Shown here: positions 1 through 12,261 of the stretch, piece after piece | How the letters are laid out: each line of letters opens with the position of its first letter | Numbering within the stretch: the first letter of the stretch is position 1 | Assembly: GCA_043228905.1 (NCBI GenBank) | Contig: JBHGNT010000010.1 | Coordinates: 22,134,001-22,198,000 of the forward strand | From: Azolla caroliniana | Lineage: Eukaryota; Polypodiophyta | Direction of reading: 5' to 3' | DNA length: 64,000 bases | Position numbers and translations under genes: made by a program | Notes under the pieces: model-generated | The model's database searches: none | Told to the model about the DNA's origin: nothing | The model's input: the letters and a program-made list of their open reading frames with translations, nothing else

Positions 1-491
1 GTTTGGTGGTTTGGCTGGGGTCAGTTCAACCTTGAGCTTCCTTAACTGATTTGAGCTTGGTTCCAAACCGAACATGTTTGGGCCCAACTGGTTAAGGCTT
101 AACTGGTTGCCGATTCCTACTTGCAAATTACAACTCATGACAATGTGGAGTTGCTTTAGTGGTGTAACACCAATCACGCATCAAGATATTCATTGATCAA
201 CCCATTATTCAAGCCCACGTAATTACCAATAAACTTTTACTCTTCTTTTTTAACTTTTTCATGGTTCCAAAATATAGCTTGTTTCATCCTTCAAAAGATC
301 ACAACTGTTCCTTCTCTTGCTTTTCTTAACAGTGGAACTAAACAAAGAAACATGTAATTTCATGGGGCTTTCATGGGCATATAAGAACAAATAGGGGCCT
401 CAAACCTCGTGTAGAAGACAATTTTTTTGAATAAACGGAAGTGTCTTACAAATTCAGGTTACGTTATTTTTTTTGGATATTTTGCGAGTGT
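1..491. other. Intergenic sequence downstream of TELO2
   Basis: I see no gene here. It is AT-rich sequence past the TELO2 stop codon and should hold the 3' UTR and polyadenylation region of that gene on the minus strand. No repeat or RNA gene is recognisable. Confidence 0.6.
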
Positions 492-723
492 CTATGGGAT
501 AGACGTGATGTTGATATTTTGTAGTTTGTAAGTTATATCCGCTCCATTTTTCTTATGCTGGATTTCGATGGACCGCGACGCTTGAAGAATTAGCTCAGAA
601 TGTATATGTAAGCATGCCATAGCCATCTGCAATATAAGAAAGCCAGGCATATCATTAATTTACATGATTTAATTGGAACGGAAAAGGGGGGAAAGAAATG
701 CCTGAGTCTTCACCCCCTCACTA

Positions 724-755
<32 letters not shown>

Positions 756-3700
756 ACATACAGATGAACATTCGGTGTCTGAATCCTCATCCATAACTTT
801 CAACGCCCAAGCACGAATCCAGTCAAGGCCACCCAATATTTCTGCAGACTCCATAATATGTGATGGATGCAGAGAAATCATGACACGAGATGCAGCATAC
901 AAAATGGCTCTTTTGACATATGTTTCTGGGTGATAAGAAATCTTCCTGTGAGAAAGATATCCAAAGATAGTCAATCCATCTATCTATACACAGAAGCGTC
1001 AAACAATTACTATATTGAAGTTATCTTACCTAGATCTGAGCATATCCAGGAGAGCTGATGCCAAAATAACTGCTTCTGGCTGTAAGGATACACATTCAAC
1101 GCAAACACCAAGCATACATATAAGCCTCCCCAAGACAACAAAATCTCTTCCAAGGAAGTCCACACCATGCTGTATCTTATCATAGTCTCGCATTAAAGGC
1201 AGCATGAATGCACTGGCATAAGGAACAAACTTGTTTCTCCCTGTACTTGGATATTGTGATTGTTTGTAGTGTTTTGCCCGTAGTTCCATTGATTTATGTC
1301 CCCATCTTCTAGTTTTTCCCAAAGGCTTAAACTCACCCTGTAGATAGGGGACTTCTCTCTCATATTTATGGATCAAATTCACCATTGCATTGGGTTCATG
1401 AATTTGCCTCCAAGGGCTAGCTCCAATAGGGCTAAAATTGGTTCCAGGTCCATACCATGTCCTATCCATTTCTACTATTGCATGTTGCCCATGTTGGATT
1501 GGACCCTTGCCAGAAGAACCAACCATAGAACCAAGTGCAGAAAGTTCTCTTGCTGCATCTGACATTACTTCAAGAACTAGAAGCCTCTGGCTTATGTCCA
1601 TGTGTGGAGAATAAAGTTCACGTGCAAACATCTCAACACTCCATGGTGCACATGCTAATAATGCAACTAGCGCATTGAATCTTTTGTTTTCTGCTGCCTC
1701 TTCCTGTCCTTCAACTACAATATCGCTACATCGAACATGTATCAATGCATGAGCCAAATCTGGAGCAATATTTTCCAGCTCCTCAGGCATGGCTCTTATA
1801 AGCTTCTCAACAGCATTAAGTGTTCTCTCTACCTGTTCAACCAAAGCATGGAGAAATCTTTCAAGAAATTACTGTGGTTACATAAAATTATTGGTGTGAA
1901 ACCTCAAGTTGAGGTGAAAAAAAACATCTAAATACAAAGACTAGATCAAATCTCAAAAATAGAAGGAACTTACAAGATCAGGTCGGTCTCCCTTCCGCAG
2001 GTTAACGCAGCAATCGGTCAACTGCATAGGGAGTTTCTCTCTCTGAAGGTCAGATTCATCATCAGAGAGAGAATATGGCTGTATAGAGCACACACTCCCT
2101 GAATCACTTCCTCCCAAGCTGTCATCGTCATAGTCCTCAAAAGTATATGTCCTCAAATCAATAATTTCATCTGGATCAAATGCTTCTGAAACAGACTGAG
2201 CTTTCTTCTTTTTCTGAATTACATCCTCATTAGTCTTGATCACTTTCACTTCATTGATTTCGTTATTGACTGTAACATTATGATCAGGAACTATTATTGG
2301 CCCTGGTTTCTTGTGTATATCGAATGCTTCCCAGTCACAAAGTTCTTCGATCTTATCGTTCTCATCAAGTACCAGAGGCTTTGTCTTATCAATAACAAGT
2401 GAAAAGGCAAGGGCTATCTTTTTTGCCATCATTCGCACTAAATCCAATGGACTTTCAAGCCTCCCTGAATCTCCAGCAAAACATATTCACAAGCAAAGTA
2501 GTTTTCATAAATATTATGTATGACAAAATCACTAGACAAACTCACACAGAAAAATGGGAAAAATGATCATCACAACGGACATTAGAGCATCACATAAATC
2601 CATGAAAATGCAATATAAATCCGAACACAACAACTTACGACTGATTCCTTGGAGAAGGGACTGCAAAACGTTATTTGTGCTCTCCAAATCTTCTTTTGTT
2701 ATTGACCGTAGTGATAAACCCACAGCAGCAGTAACATCTTTTAGAAGTCAAAGAATTCAATCCCATGTCCATTACTAAATCAATGGTCTAATAAACTGCA
2801 AAGGGAAACATGAACTAGCTCAAAGACATTAATGCAGAGTCCAGTCTCAAAAACCCCATGGAAAAAGAATAAAAAAAGAGACAGTGCTTCTTCATTTAAT
2901 AGTATCTAAAACTAGGAAGCTTAGAACTAATTAAAATCTACCACTCGAAAATCAAAATTCAAGAAGTCAAGAGCAAAAACAAACTATTTGTACAAGACCA
3001 TGCAGTTATGTCAAAGATACATGATTGTAACTGCATTTCCCCTGCCTGAATAAACTTCTCTCCAGACCATACTTCCACAAGATGTTGAATGACTGCTCTT
3101 TGTGAATTCCCTATATTAGTTTTAGAAGTGTGATCTGATGATTCTTTCTCAAATGGAGACTTAAATACTGCAAACTGCAGTATCCACTTTAGGCAGCATA
3201 TTGGCAGCACTGTCCATACAAGGAACCTTTCTGTAAAGAGAGATCTGCAACGAAACAGTCAACAGTGAGCTGTGAGACGGGTAGATACACAAGTTTTGAC
3301 TAAAATAAGAATTACGTGCGTCTTTATCGCATCAAATGTAAGACGGGATTTGATATGTATTTAATATTAGCCAATTGTTTGTCACAACATTTTCTGCACC
3401 ATAAATTGTCTCCAAACAATAACAAAAAACATGATATTTTCAAGTTATAAAACATAGTGCCTCCCAAACATCTAGTGCTACATAGTGATCGTTGCATTAT
3501 GTTAGGTTAAGACATGCATTGAAAAAGGGGGTTTCCAAAACATGTAGAACTAAAGATGTTTGATATTCACATATACATAGATTTTCTTTCAAACCCTCTT
3601 TGTGGACAGAATTACATGACTCAAACATAATTGACATAGAGAATGCAGAGTCCAGCGTAAATGTGCCAAGCTAACCTGATGGAACTCAGATTTTCAAGTA

Positions 3701-6250
3701 AACTAGAGAACAAAATGTAAAGGATCTGATAAGCCTCCTCATCTTTAATCTGTTTCTCCGCCATCTCCAACAGTAAAGCCTTGGCCAATCTTTCGATCGC
3801 ATGAGCATCTTTCATGCAAATCATCAGGACTTCCCAATAGCTTGATTGCAGACAGGTTTCAGATGTGTCATCCAGGATTCCTACCACCATTTGGCTCTTA
3901 TGTACACCACTTCTGTTAATGATGAAACCTTTTTGCTCAATATATCCACGGAGTTTAGAAAGCATTGTGGATGCAACAATATCTGCACCCATAAGCATCA
4001 CAGATTATGATACATGTTCCTTCAAAATTATTTCTTTCTGCTACAACACAGAGAAAATTGAACTTTTATGTGCTACATGCATATGTTGCAAACGAACACA
4101 AAATGTGAATACAGTGTGCAGTGGCAAGATAGTTTGGCAAATTACCAGCATGCCCACGCCTGCAGAACCTTGAAAATAACTCCCCAGCTTGTACAAAAGG
4201 TACTTTGCAGACATTTGCAGATCCTAGCTCTGATTCCCAATACTCTTCAATAGCCTCCAAGAAATTGCTAACAGCTGATAGATGGAAGTGTCTACGAATC
4301 CAGTTCAAGAAAACACCACTGCCAATGTATAACTACTACATTCACAAAACTTAGCATCAACAAAACTACTCGAAATCTTATATAGATGTGCATAGGATGC
4401 TTTAGTAGTAAAGTGGTTTGATATTTCCAAGCTTGCTGATTGGGTCATGCACCTGAATATCTGCTAGCATATTCAGCTGGCATTATTTGTCGGTACTAAA
4501 CAAGCATAAAAAGGGAAGTCGGGAAGAATTAATCTGCATAGCCAGTGCGAGAACCACCCACATATATACATGACATATAAGCAGAAACAAAGATTTGGAA
4601 CTTCACAAGTCCAGAAGAAGCAAACAAGAAAGAAAAGACAGAAAAAGAAGAAGAATGTGCACAATAATCAACAACATTCAGAGGAAAAACGAACACTTGT
4701 CTTCTACAAGTCATTTAAAAAGGACAATGTTCTATCTTTCGTAACATTCTAACTTCATCTACCTGAGAAACTCATTTCATGATCACACCCTATTACAAGT
4801 TTTCGTGCCACGATAATTTTCACAATTACATATATTTTTACTATTACAGCATTCAAACAGTACTAAATTAACCATCTGGATACGGGGAGCGCAAATCTGA
4901 AGGAGCGCCAGGACGAACTCTGTCTGGTATAGAGGCAATCAATTGAACTATTGTAGAATTGTCATTTTGTGATCCTGATGGAAAGACTCCAGAGTTACTT
5001 ATAGTTGCAGATTGCGTCACTACTTTCCTTAATCCACCATCCTCAAATAAACATAGGATAAGGAGCCTGCAGAAAAACAAATACTACGAGAGAGTTTCGG
5101 GTTAATTGCTCATTATTGCAGAGAATAAGAGAAATAGGAATAACATTCATAATTAGTAGAAAAGAACCTTTCAGCTACTCCACAGGTTGTGTATTTTTCA
5201 GCTATTTGTCTATTATCAGCATCAGCATTAGATGGTGTCAGGGCAGGAACTAAGGATAAGACAGCTTCAGTTGATGGTGCCAGTTTGAAGAAAGAATCAA
5301 ATAAATTCACCTGTTCCTCAGCTGAGAAACATGCTAACCAATCTGGTGCTACATCTGCAATGTCATAGTAGTAGCATCAATCGACTACTACTAAAAGAAA
5401 GGCCATAGGGATCCATTGCAAATAGAAAAGAGCTCCATACTATGGGCTGTACAGAATAGCAAAACAAGGATGCCTAACAGGCAGCACGTCATTATCCCAT
5501 TGATATAAGCAAAACTACTTTAAAAAATCACTTGAATCGCATCATGAAAATACTCACGATACAGAAGAATTTTTGCTACGGCTGGAAACAACGAGCTTCC
5601 ATAAAACATGGACTTCAATATTTCCATTGGCTCATGGTTTCCAGATATCCGAGAGGCTTCTTCTAGGCAAGATGAAGCAACCTAGGGAAACATAGAACAG
5701 TCAGATTGTCATATCGATTTCATATGTGGAAATCACTGTTTCTTGTGTGGACAAACCCCCTTTTAAATGTTGAAGGATTGCGCAAAATCCATGTTTTATG
5801 TGGAAGAGCAAAACTTTCACGATACCTGTGCAATTTCCAGAGAAGACGGGCTTTTTCCTGAAACAACAAAAAAATCAGCGAACTCTCACAATTCTTTGTC
5901 GATTTGCATCTAAATTAACAAATATTCATTTACTCCTTGTCATTTACATCTCAAAAAACAAAATTTCTCTTCCTTAGTCATTGAGCTTCCAAATTTATAA
6001 AACGATGTGAAGCCAACCAATAAGAGAAGAATTACAATTATCGATGATCAAATCACATGGGGAAAGCAATACCTGAAGCCCTGCGAAGATGATATGAATG
6101 GAAGAGAGATGCTAGAGAATGCAGAGCCTCTGTGACTTCTTCGGCATCGCGAGCCTCAGTGACATATTTTATCACGCCCCTAACCAAGTCTGAGAGGGAT
6201 TTGGAAGCGGAGGAAGAAGCCCCATAGCCAGGTGAGATGTCTTCCTCCAT
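492..6250 (-). CDS. TELO2: Telomere length regulation protein TEL2 homologue (TELO2), 13 exons, complete
   Basis: TELO2 is the scaffold of the TTT co-chaperone complex (TELO2-TTI1-TTI2), which with HSP90 and R2TP matures PIKK kinases such as ATM, ATR and TOR. Coding exons, 5' to 3' on the minus strand: 6250-6073, 5857-5826, 5681-5558, 5354-5168, 5066-4884, 4291-4146, 3982-3676, 3244-3021, 2737-2639, 2464-1974, 1832-1030, 945-762, 626-492. All phases join, giving 3093 nt (1030 residues plus TAG), a normal size for plant TELO2. Recognisable stretches are LFSRFCRRGHAD, NSQRAVIQHLVEVW, the acidic YSLSDDESDL segment, and the conserved C-terminal domain from about residue 658 (VERTLNAVEKL, LYSPHMDISQRLLVLEVMSDA). 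The start is the ATG at 6250, followed by an acidic MEEDISPGYG. The exon 11 acceptor (CAG before 1832) was chosen because the alternative at 1870 gives an in-frame TAA. Two donors are weak (GTTCTT at 5167, GTATCC at 4883). Confidence 0.9.
729..754. repeat. (GA)n microsatellite in the last TELO2 intron
   Basis: An uninterrupted GA/AG dinucleotide run. It lies in the 135-bp last intron of TELO2 (627-761), just inside the donor, so it appears as CT repeats on the transcribed strand and can add to the pyrimidine-rich tract. Confidence 0.9.
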
Positions 6251-8161
6251 CTCGCCTTCTCTCCTCTTCTGTGGCGAACACGACCCTGAAAAGGTTTCGA
6301 ACCAAGGATCGATCGATGGTATATAAATTAATTATAAAACCCTCGCCCCAGCCTCCAGGCAGGAATAACTGAAGATTCGTCGGTGCAAGGCTTATGGAAA
6401 TCCAACCGGAAGCTTTTGCGAAGTTTCAATGCTCATATTTATTGTCTTCACATTCGGCACGATGGAGTCAAGTCAAGTTGGGGACCATGCAAGAGGTCAA
6501 GTCAAGTCAAGTCGGGAACCATGCGTCAACACTTCCTCTCATGTTGCGCCCATGGTTTGGCTAGCACATACGTATGACCATTATGTTTCCCCCTCATAAC
6601 CATTACACTTTGTGTTGTGTTGTGGTTAGTAGTAGTGAGCAGCACCCACTCTTGCCTGCTCCGTCTCTACTCGAACCAGCTTCAAGCTGTTGGAAGACAA
6701 TATTTCCGTTTTCCTCTCGTTGCTTTTAGATAGACAACTCCTAACTATTGTTATGTGACATTCCCATTTCTCTTTTGGAGATGTTCGTTGATCCAAATTC
6801 GATCTTGCATTATGCAACCCCCACTTAAATCGAACCACGTTGTCTCTCCAATAGTTAGTTGACATGTACGCTAAGACACTTTCTAGTTCAGGTGAATTTT
6901 CAATGGTTGGCCGACACATATCCCCTTTCCTTCTTAGCCATTGCCCCCATGTAGCAAGAAACCATGCATAGTTTCTACCCAAACGTGCATACTTCAATCA
7001 AAGTTCTATGTAAACCAAACTCCCTCTTTTGTATAAAGTATTGGTTACATGTTTATTCAAAATTTGATGTAAAGTAATATTTTCGTTGTGCTTAATATAA
7101 TTTATTGATTATTCCCACACTCCATCCCTATATCAATAAATAACCCATGTGCTCTAATACTACGTAAAGAACTAGAGAATATAGTTCCATGCAATGGAAT
7201 AGATGTTACTCTCAGGATGATATGCTATCAATCATTAGAAATATAAGTTTGATAGTTTAGCACATGCAACATCATTTTTTAATTGCGTCTCTAATTGGTA
7301 ACGAGAGCTTTGATTAAGATTCATGTCATGATTGTCTCTTCTTGTCAATTCTTTTGTATGTATTGATTGATGATTTTCATCCTTGTACTCTTAGTGGTTC
7401 AAATTTGTAAGTCTCTATATGGGTTTGACTTTATATCGTGAATCCTTTTTTCATTTGGTGATTTATTGTCGGCTGATCTGATTATGAAAATCAGTAGTGC
7501 ATTAATGGTTTCTATGTACAAGTGAAATGGATCAATCCTAAACATCAATCGAACATTATTTTCTATACGCCATATGGATATACCCCCGAGCAACAATTTT
7601 TCACTATTTCCCAACATTTGAGCCAATATTTGGCCCACCAATTTCATTCACAACCTCTATTCACGATATTCACTGATGCATCTTGCCCAAAGTAGATATA
7701 CGGAATGCACAACCTCATTATTGAATCTCTAACCATATCTTATTATAAAGTGTTGAAATATGCAAAAATGTGCAAAAATAAGTAGGCCTCTCTCTTGTCT
7801 TTGCAACAATACTTTATACATGTAAACAACTCACAACTACCATTCAACAAGATCTTGTGATCTTATGAAATAAGAAGGATGCCAAATATATGATGTATAT
7901 ATCACATGTACACAATTAACAAGCTTATGTTTCAAAGCAATTCCTAAAAATGATATACAAAGTATACAATCTACTCTCTAAGAATATTATCCTCTCATAA
8001 AATGTATAGCCTCTGGAATATAATTTACTTGTATATATAAAATTGTAATTTGTATGAGGTTTAGCCTCCAGTTGTAAAGGTCTTTACTTCCTCCCCGCAT
8101 CAGAAGGTGCTTTGGTAGGCATCCGGCACCCCTTGAACAAATAAATATACTGGAGAGAGGG
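6251..8161. other. Intergenic region between TELO2 and the bZIP gene
   Basis: This holds the TELO2 5' UTR and promoter and the 3' flank of the bZIP gene. A TATA-like, AT-rich stretch lies at 6318-6340 about 70-90 bp upstream of the TELO2 ATG. A short imperfect direct repeat with the core GTCAAGTCAAGT lies at 6469-6530. An open frame on the minus strand at 6626-6997 has no family signature and is not called. Otherwise AT-rich with nothing recognisable. Confidence 0.6.
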
Positions 8162-10069
8162 TCACCAAGAATATGTCCTTCGAAGCACCATGATTCTCGA
8201 TCCACCTATTTCAGACAATCCAGTCATCAAGGCCTGAAAAAACAAAAATTAAGGAAAACTCAACGAAAAGACTTCAAATACTATAAATAATATCAAGTTC
8301 AAATCCTCAATACACATTCTGCTTGCCTACAAGAATCATAAAGCATATCTTTAAATGTTGAGTTATAAGAAAGTACATAAGGTGTTGCATGATTAAAAAA
8401 AGTGTGCCGCATTAGATTGATGTGCACAACTATGAGATTTAAATATGTCTACCTGCTCCTGCCGAAGTCTTGTGTTCTCCTCCTTCAACTGTGCTACCTC
8501 AGCTTCTAGTTCAATAGTGTATGCCTGGAAAAAGGGATGAGAAAGCTAAGATTAAACATCAACAACAAAAACACTCGCGAATTTTGAACCAATCCACTGG
8601 AATTCTAAACTCAGAGATACAAAAACTTTGAAAATTTGCAATATCGTAGATGAAAAAACTTCAAATTTTGATAGATTTAAAAATATTTTCCAATTTTGAC
8701 TGAACAGCTTCTAATTCTTTCCAAGAACGTTTTTGATTTTTCAAGACATTCTAGAAGAAAATATTTGAATCTTGATCAATTTGGGCGTTTCATTGATTTA
8801 TCAATTAAGTTTTTAAATGATATGGCAACAAACGTCTGCAGCAAACACTTGAACACAAATACAGAAGAAGACTAAGCAGAAATAGAATAAAAAAATAAGC
8901 TTTAAGATGTCATTACTCATATGGTTAACCTGTTTTCTAGCCCTGGATCTCGCAGCAGATTCCCTGTTCTTTATCATTCGTCGTTGCCGTCTCTCCACGG
9001 TCTTTTCTATTACAGATTCATTAGCCAAACGTTTTCTTCCACGCATCGGATAATTAAACTCCGAAACAGCAGAAGAAGACACACCTAAGCTAGGATGTGG
9101 TAACGAGATCAACCCCTGAGAAAGATTATTGTGTGCACAAAAACCTGTATTATGATCTATTGCAAGTTTTTCATGCGTATTTGCCCCTCCTTCACGAAGG
9201 TTTGACGAAGGAATTAGCTCATCCTTTACCACCGATTGCTGCATTATTCTCTGATCCGACTGGCCTCGACTTGCAAATTTCAACCAATCTGATTGGATGT
9301 GAGGAACTATGCTGTCCACTACTGAAGCAGAAATGACAGTATTAACATGGTGTGCTATGGGGTCCACTATTGAAGCAGAAAAAGAAACAGTATTTCCATG
9401 ATCTGTGCCTCCAATGTTTGGGTTAAAAATATCTAATCCTGTCACATTTGCATCAGAAAGAAGACTTGACGAAACCACATTGCTAGCACTAATTCCATCA
9501 ACTTCTCTGCAAATTCCAGCTCTTCTCATGAAATCTTCCAAAGTTACTTCTCCTTCAGCTTCTGTCTTAGCTGTCTGTCGCACTACCAGAGGTTCTACAC
9601 GAGGTTGCAGAAGCTCATGTCTAATGTTCACATTAGAATCAATCAAACCAGTAGGTAGCATAGTATTCTTCCAACTATGGTCTCCATTGTCGTCATCATC
9701 ATAATCGTCTTCTTCTTCTTCTTCTTCTTCTCCTTCTGTTTGTGCTGAATTGGGCATATGGCCCATCAGCTTATGCTGCTGCACAGGTGATTCCACAGAG
9801 ATCAAGGCATGATGGTCATCAGAAATCCATATGTTCTTGAGGAAATCGTCCATATTTGCACTGTGATCGAGCTTCTTGTCAGGATCAATCTTCTTAATGT
9901 AAGGGTCAATTTTCTTCATGTCTGGATCAATCTTTTTCATGTTTGGATCAAACTTCTTGTTTAATGGATCATGCATAGTGAAAGTATTCATCCGTTTGTC
10001 TTGATCTTCGTATAGATTGGATTGTTGTATGGGCAAATCAGCATCATTGGAATCAGACAGTGATAACAT
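8162..10069 (-). CDS. Group A bZIP transcription factor, ABI5/DPBF/AREB-like
   Basis: Group A bZIPs bind ABRE (ACGT-core) promoter sites and mediate abscisic-acid and seed/stress responses in the nucleus. Three coding exons, all phase 0: 10069-8930, 8524-8453, 8233-8162 (1284 nt, 427 residues). Visible group A motifs are an N-terminal MDDFLKNIW block, VTLEDFMRRAGICREV in the middle, the basic region (RRMIKNRESAARSRARKQ, with the N-x7-R spacing) at the end of exon 1, a leucine zipper AYTIELEAEVAQLKEENTRL in exon 2, and the C-terminal VLRRTYSW followed by TGA, matching the conserved LRRTxS kinase/14-3-3 motif. The start is the first ATG after a splice acceptor (CAG ending at 10073); upstream in-frame sequence looks non-coding. 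Odd features are a tandem heptapeptide repeat and a long Glu/Asp run before residue 150. Within group A the exact orthology is not resolved. Confidence 0.88.
9688..9740 (-). repeat. Trinucleotide run coding an acidic Glu/Asp tract in the bZIP
   Basis: GAA/GAT/GAC-rich sequence on the coding strand encodes an almost pure Glu then Asp stretch of the bZIP protein, between the two conserved N-terminal motifs. It looks like an expanded trinucleotide microsatellite kept in frame. Confidence 0.85.
9871..9959 (-). repeat. In-frame 21-bp tandem repeat in the bZIP N-terminus
   Basis: About four copies of a 21-bp unit encode a heptad of the type KKIDPDM (variants KKFDPNM, KKIDPYI, KKIDPDK). The units keep the reading frame. 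They lie just upstream of the conserved MDDFLKNIW motif and are not a feature I know from other group A bZIPs. Confidence 0.9.
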
Positions 10070-10745
10070 GGTCTGCGAACAGATAATTGTAGGAGAGAGA
10101 AGGAGAACAGAAGATAGGCTGATGTCGATGAAGAAAACCTGCGGCTGGTTACATAATATGTCATATATGGCGATATTTCTGAGATTTTCGAAAGCGAAAG
10201 GATGTGAAAAGACTTTAAACGGAAATGAAAGGTGAAGAAGCAGGCTTACCCGGAGCTGAAGGAGGCACAACAAGATTTCGACGCTTTGCAGCATATAAAA
10301 TTGTTGATTAAGCATGCAAGCCTATAATTTTTGGTACGATTTGCAGGTGGAATATTGTATGAATATAGATATAGATATAGATATATCACTGCACAGTAGA
10401 AGATTAAGCCGTGCAAATGAAGGAGGAGGCCTGAAAGAAGAGACGAGACGACGAGCACATCAACAGAAACGACGAAGATGATGATGGTGAAGGTAACGAC
10501 GAAGATGATGGAGATGGAGATGGAGATGGAGATGGAGATGGAGATTTGTGATGGAGATGGAGATGGAGATGGTGATGGTGATGGTGTTGGTGATGGTGAT
10601 GGTGATGGTGACGACGGGAGAGATGAAGCAGAAGGTGAAGAAGGAAGAATGAGAGGATGCTTTGACGGTATTCCTCGCACACCATCTCCGATCCGAACAG
10701 ATGAGAGAGAGAGAGAGAGAAAGGAAGACTGTGTCTTCAATAAAC
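10070..10745 (-). promoter_or_regulatory. bZIP 5' UTR with leader intron and hexamer/trinucleotide repeats
   Basis: A consensus donor (G/GTAAGC) near 10250 and an acceptor (TTCGCAG) at 10073-10079 suggest a leader intron of about 180 bp directly before the ATG at 10069. Upstream, 10500-10612 is an array of GATGGA hexamers grading into GATGGT triplets (read on the plus strand), followed by a short GA run at 10704-10720. The low-complexity reading frames across this array on both strands are not taken as genes. The transcription start is not known. Confidence 0.55.
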
Positions 10746-10866
10746 CTTATTAGAAACCTCGTTCGCTAGTCTTTTCAATGTTTTTGATTGTAATTGGATG
10801 TGTGTCCATTAGTTACTAGTAACTAACTACTCACCCACCCAACTCTTAACACAAAATCGTGTGTAC

Positions 10867-10867
<1 letters not shown>

Positions 10868-10902
<35 letters not shown>
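10868..10902. repeat. (GT)n microsatellite
   Basis: A GT dinucleotide run of about 17 units upstream of the bZIP leader, followed by a short GAT run (TGATGATGATG) at about 10917-10928. Confidence 0.9.
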
Positions 10903-10904
<2 letters not shown>

Positions 10905-11854
10905 TTTGTCTGATCATGATGATGATGAGGCCAAAACACTGGTACCTTGAGCAAAATCCCATGCAAAGGCTTAAGCCTTACATAATTATCCTCGTCAATG
11001 TTGCTGCTCGGACTCGTATCATAACAACCCAAATGCTTTTATTAACTCTACACGCTCTTTGAGACAACAATGAATATGTCCCATTTGACATTCAAAAAAG
11101 TTTGGCAGAAAATGGCAAACCACCCTTTGTTGTTTGCCAAAGAAACACTTTTGCATACAATACGCGATGCCATTGTGATCATGCATCCACAACATCATAC
11201 ACATCAAGTAAGCCATATGTGATCATAGCTTGATGTTCATTCATTCCATCTCTTGTCTCACTTTTGTATTGGGGATGTATCCTAGTGTTGAGTTGCATTT
11301 CTATTAGCCCATGCATCATGGGGTTCCTATCTCGTTAACTATATATTCACTATAGTAGACCACATTCCAAGCATAGGGGTTGAATGCATCATTGTCTTTC
11401 TCTTTTTTGTCATATAAATAGTTTAAACAACAAAATAATACAAAACCTAAAATGATAGTGAAGATATACTCTCTCCTCTCTCTCTCTCTCAATATGAATA
11501 GAATAGAATTGTCTACATCTAATTTCCATACATGCAACGCCAATCAATTATAGAAAATTGTGCGTAAACATTAGACATGCTCGAGTGATACCTTCCGATT
11601 TTTGGTTCAATGTGGTACTTTGAGTGAAAAGAAGAGAAATCATGTTTGTATATGGAGATATGTTAATATTATTCTAAAAAAATAGTATGCATGTTGATAC
11701 ATATTTCCATGCTTAACTAGGATACAATTGGACTACCTACTCTCCCATATATTAAAAATATAATGAAGATCACATGGCTACACGAGTTTTTATGAAGCCC
11801 AAGAAGTATTGCAAAAACTAAAGGAGGCCGAGGCTAAAATGTGTAAGTTTTGCA

Positions 11855-12261
11855 TGATCACCATGTGATCTAATATATTTATAAACTAAAATCCTGTTAA
11901 GTTATTGTTTTGAGAGAGGGAATCTTGAATTTCCAAAACCAATTTAATTCCTTATTCTCTATGTTGTTGGGATTCAAGAATAGTGATAATGTTCTTAACG
12001 GGGGATTTATAGGTGTCCATTGTTGTTGGCTCAGTACAGTGACTCATAGTATCTTTCACGTGATCACCATGTCATCTAAAAGATTTATAAACTAAAATAC
12101 TATTGTCAAGTTATTTTTTTGAGAGAGGGAATCTTGAATTTCCAAAACCAATTTAATTCCTTATTCTCTAAGTTGTTGGGATTCAGGAATAGAGATAACG
12201 TTTTTAGAAGGGGGCTCATAGGTGTCGATCGTTGTAGGCTCGGTAGAGTCATAGTGTCTCA
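11855..12261. repeat. Tandem duplication, about 206-bp unit
   Basis: Two diverged copies start with TGATCACCATGT at 11855 and 12061 and stay alignable through CCAAAACCAATTTAATTCC and the GGTGTC block near their ends. Several substitutions and small indels separate them, so the duplication is not recent. Confidence 0.85.

Noticed and set aside
6626-6997. 123-residue minus-strand open frame
   Set aside because: No recognisable domain, no splice or promoter context, and codon use like the flanking AT-rich DNA. It is about the length expected by chance.
10070-10315. N-terminal extension of the bZIP frame to an upstream ATG at 10315
   Set aside because: The extension is hydrophobic and unlike group A bZIPs, and a good splice acceptor and donor place it in a leader intron.
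10404-10753. Overlapping open frames on both strands in the GATGGA/GATGGT array
   Set aside because: The translations are pure low-complexity (His-, Ser/Pro- or Asp/Gly-rich) products of the repeat in the bZIP leader.
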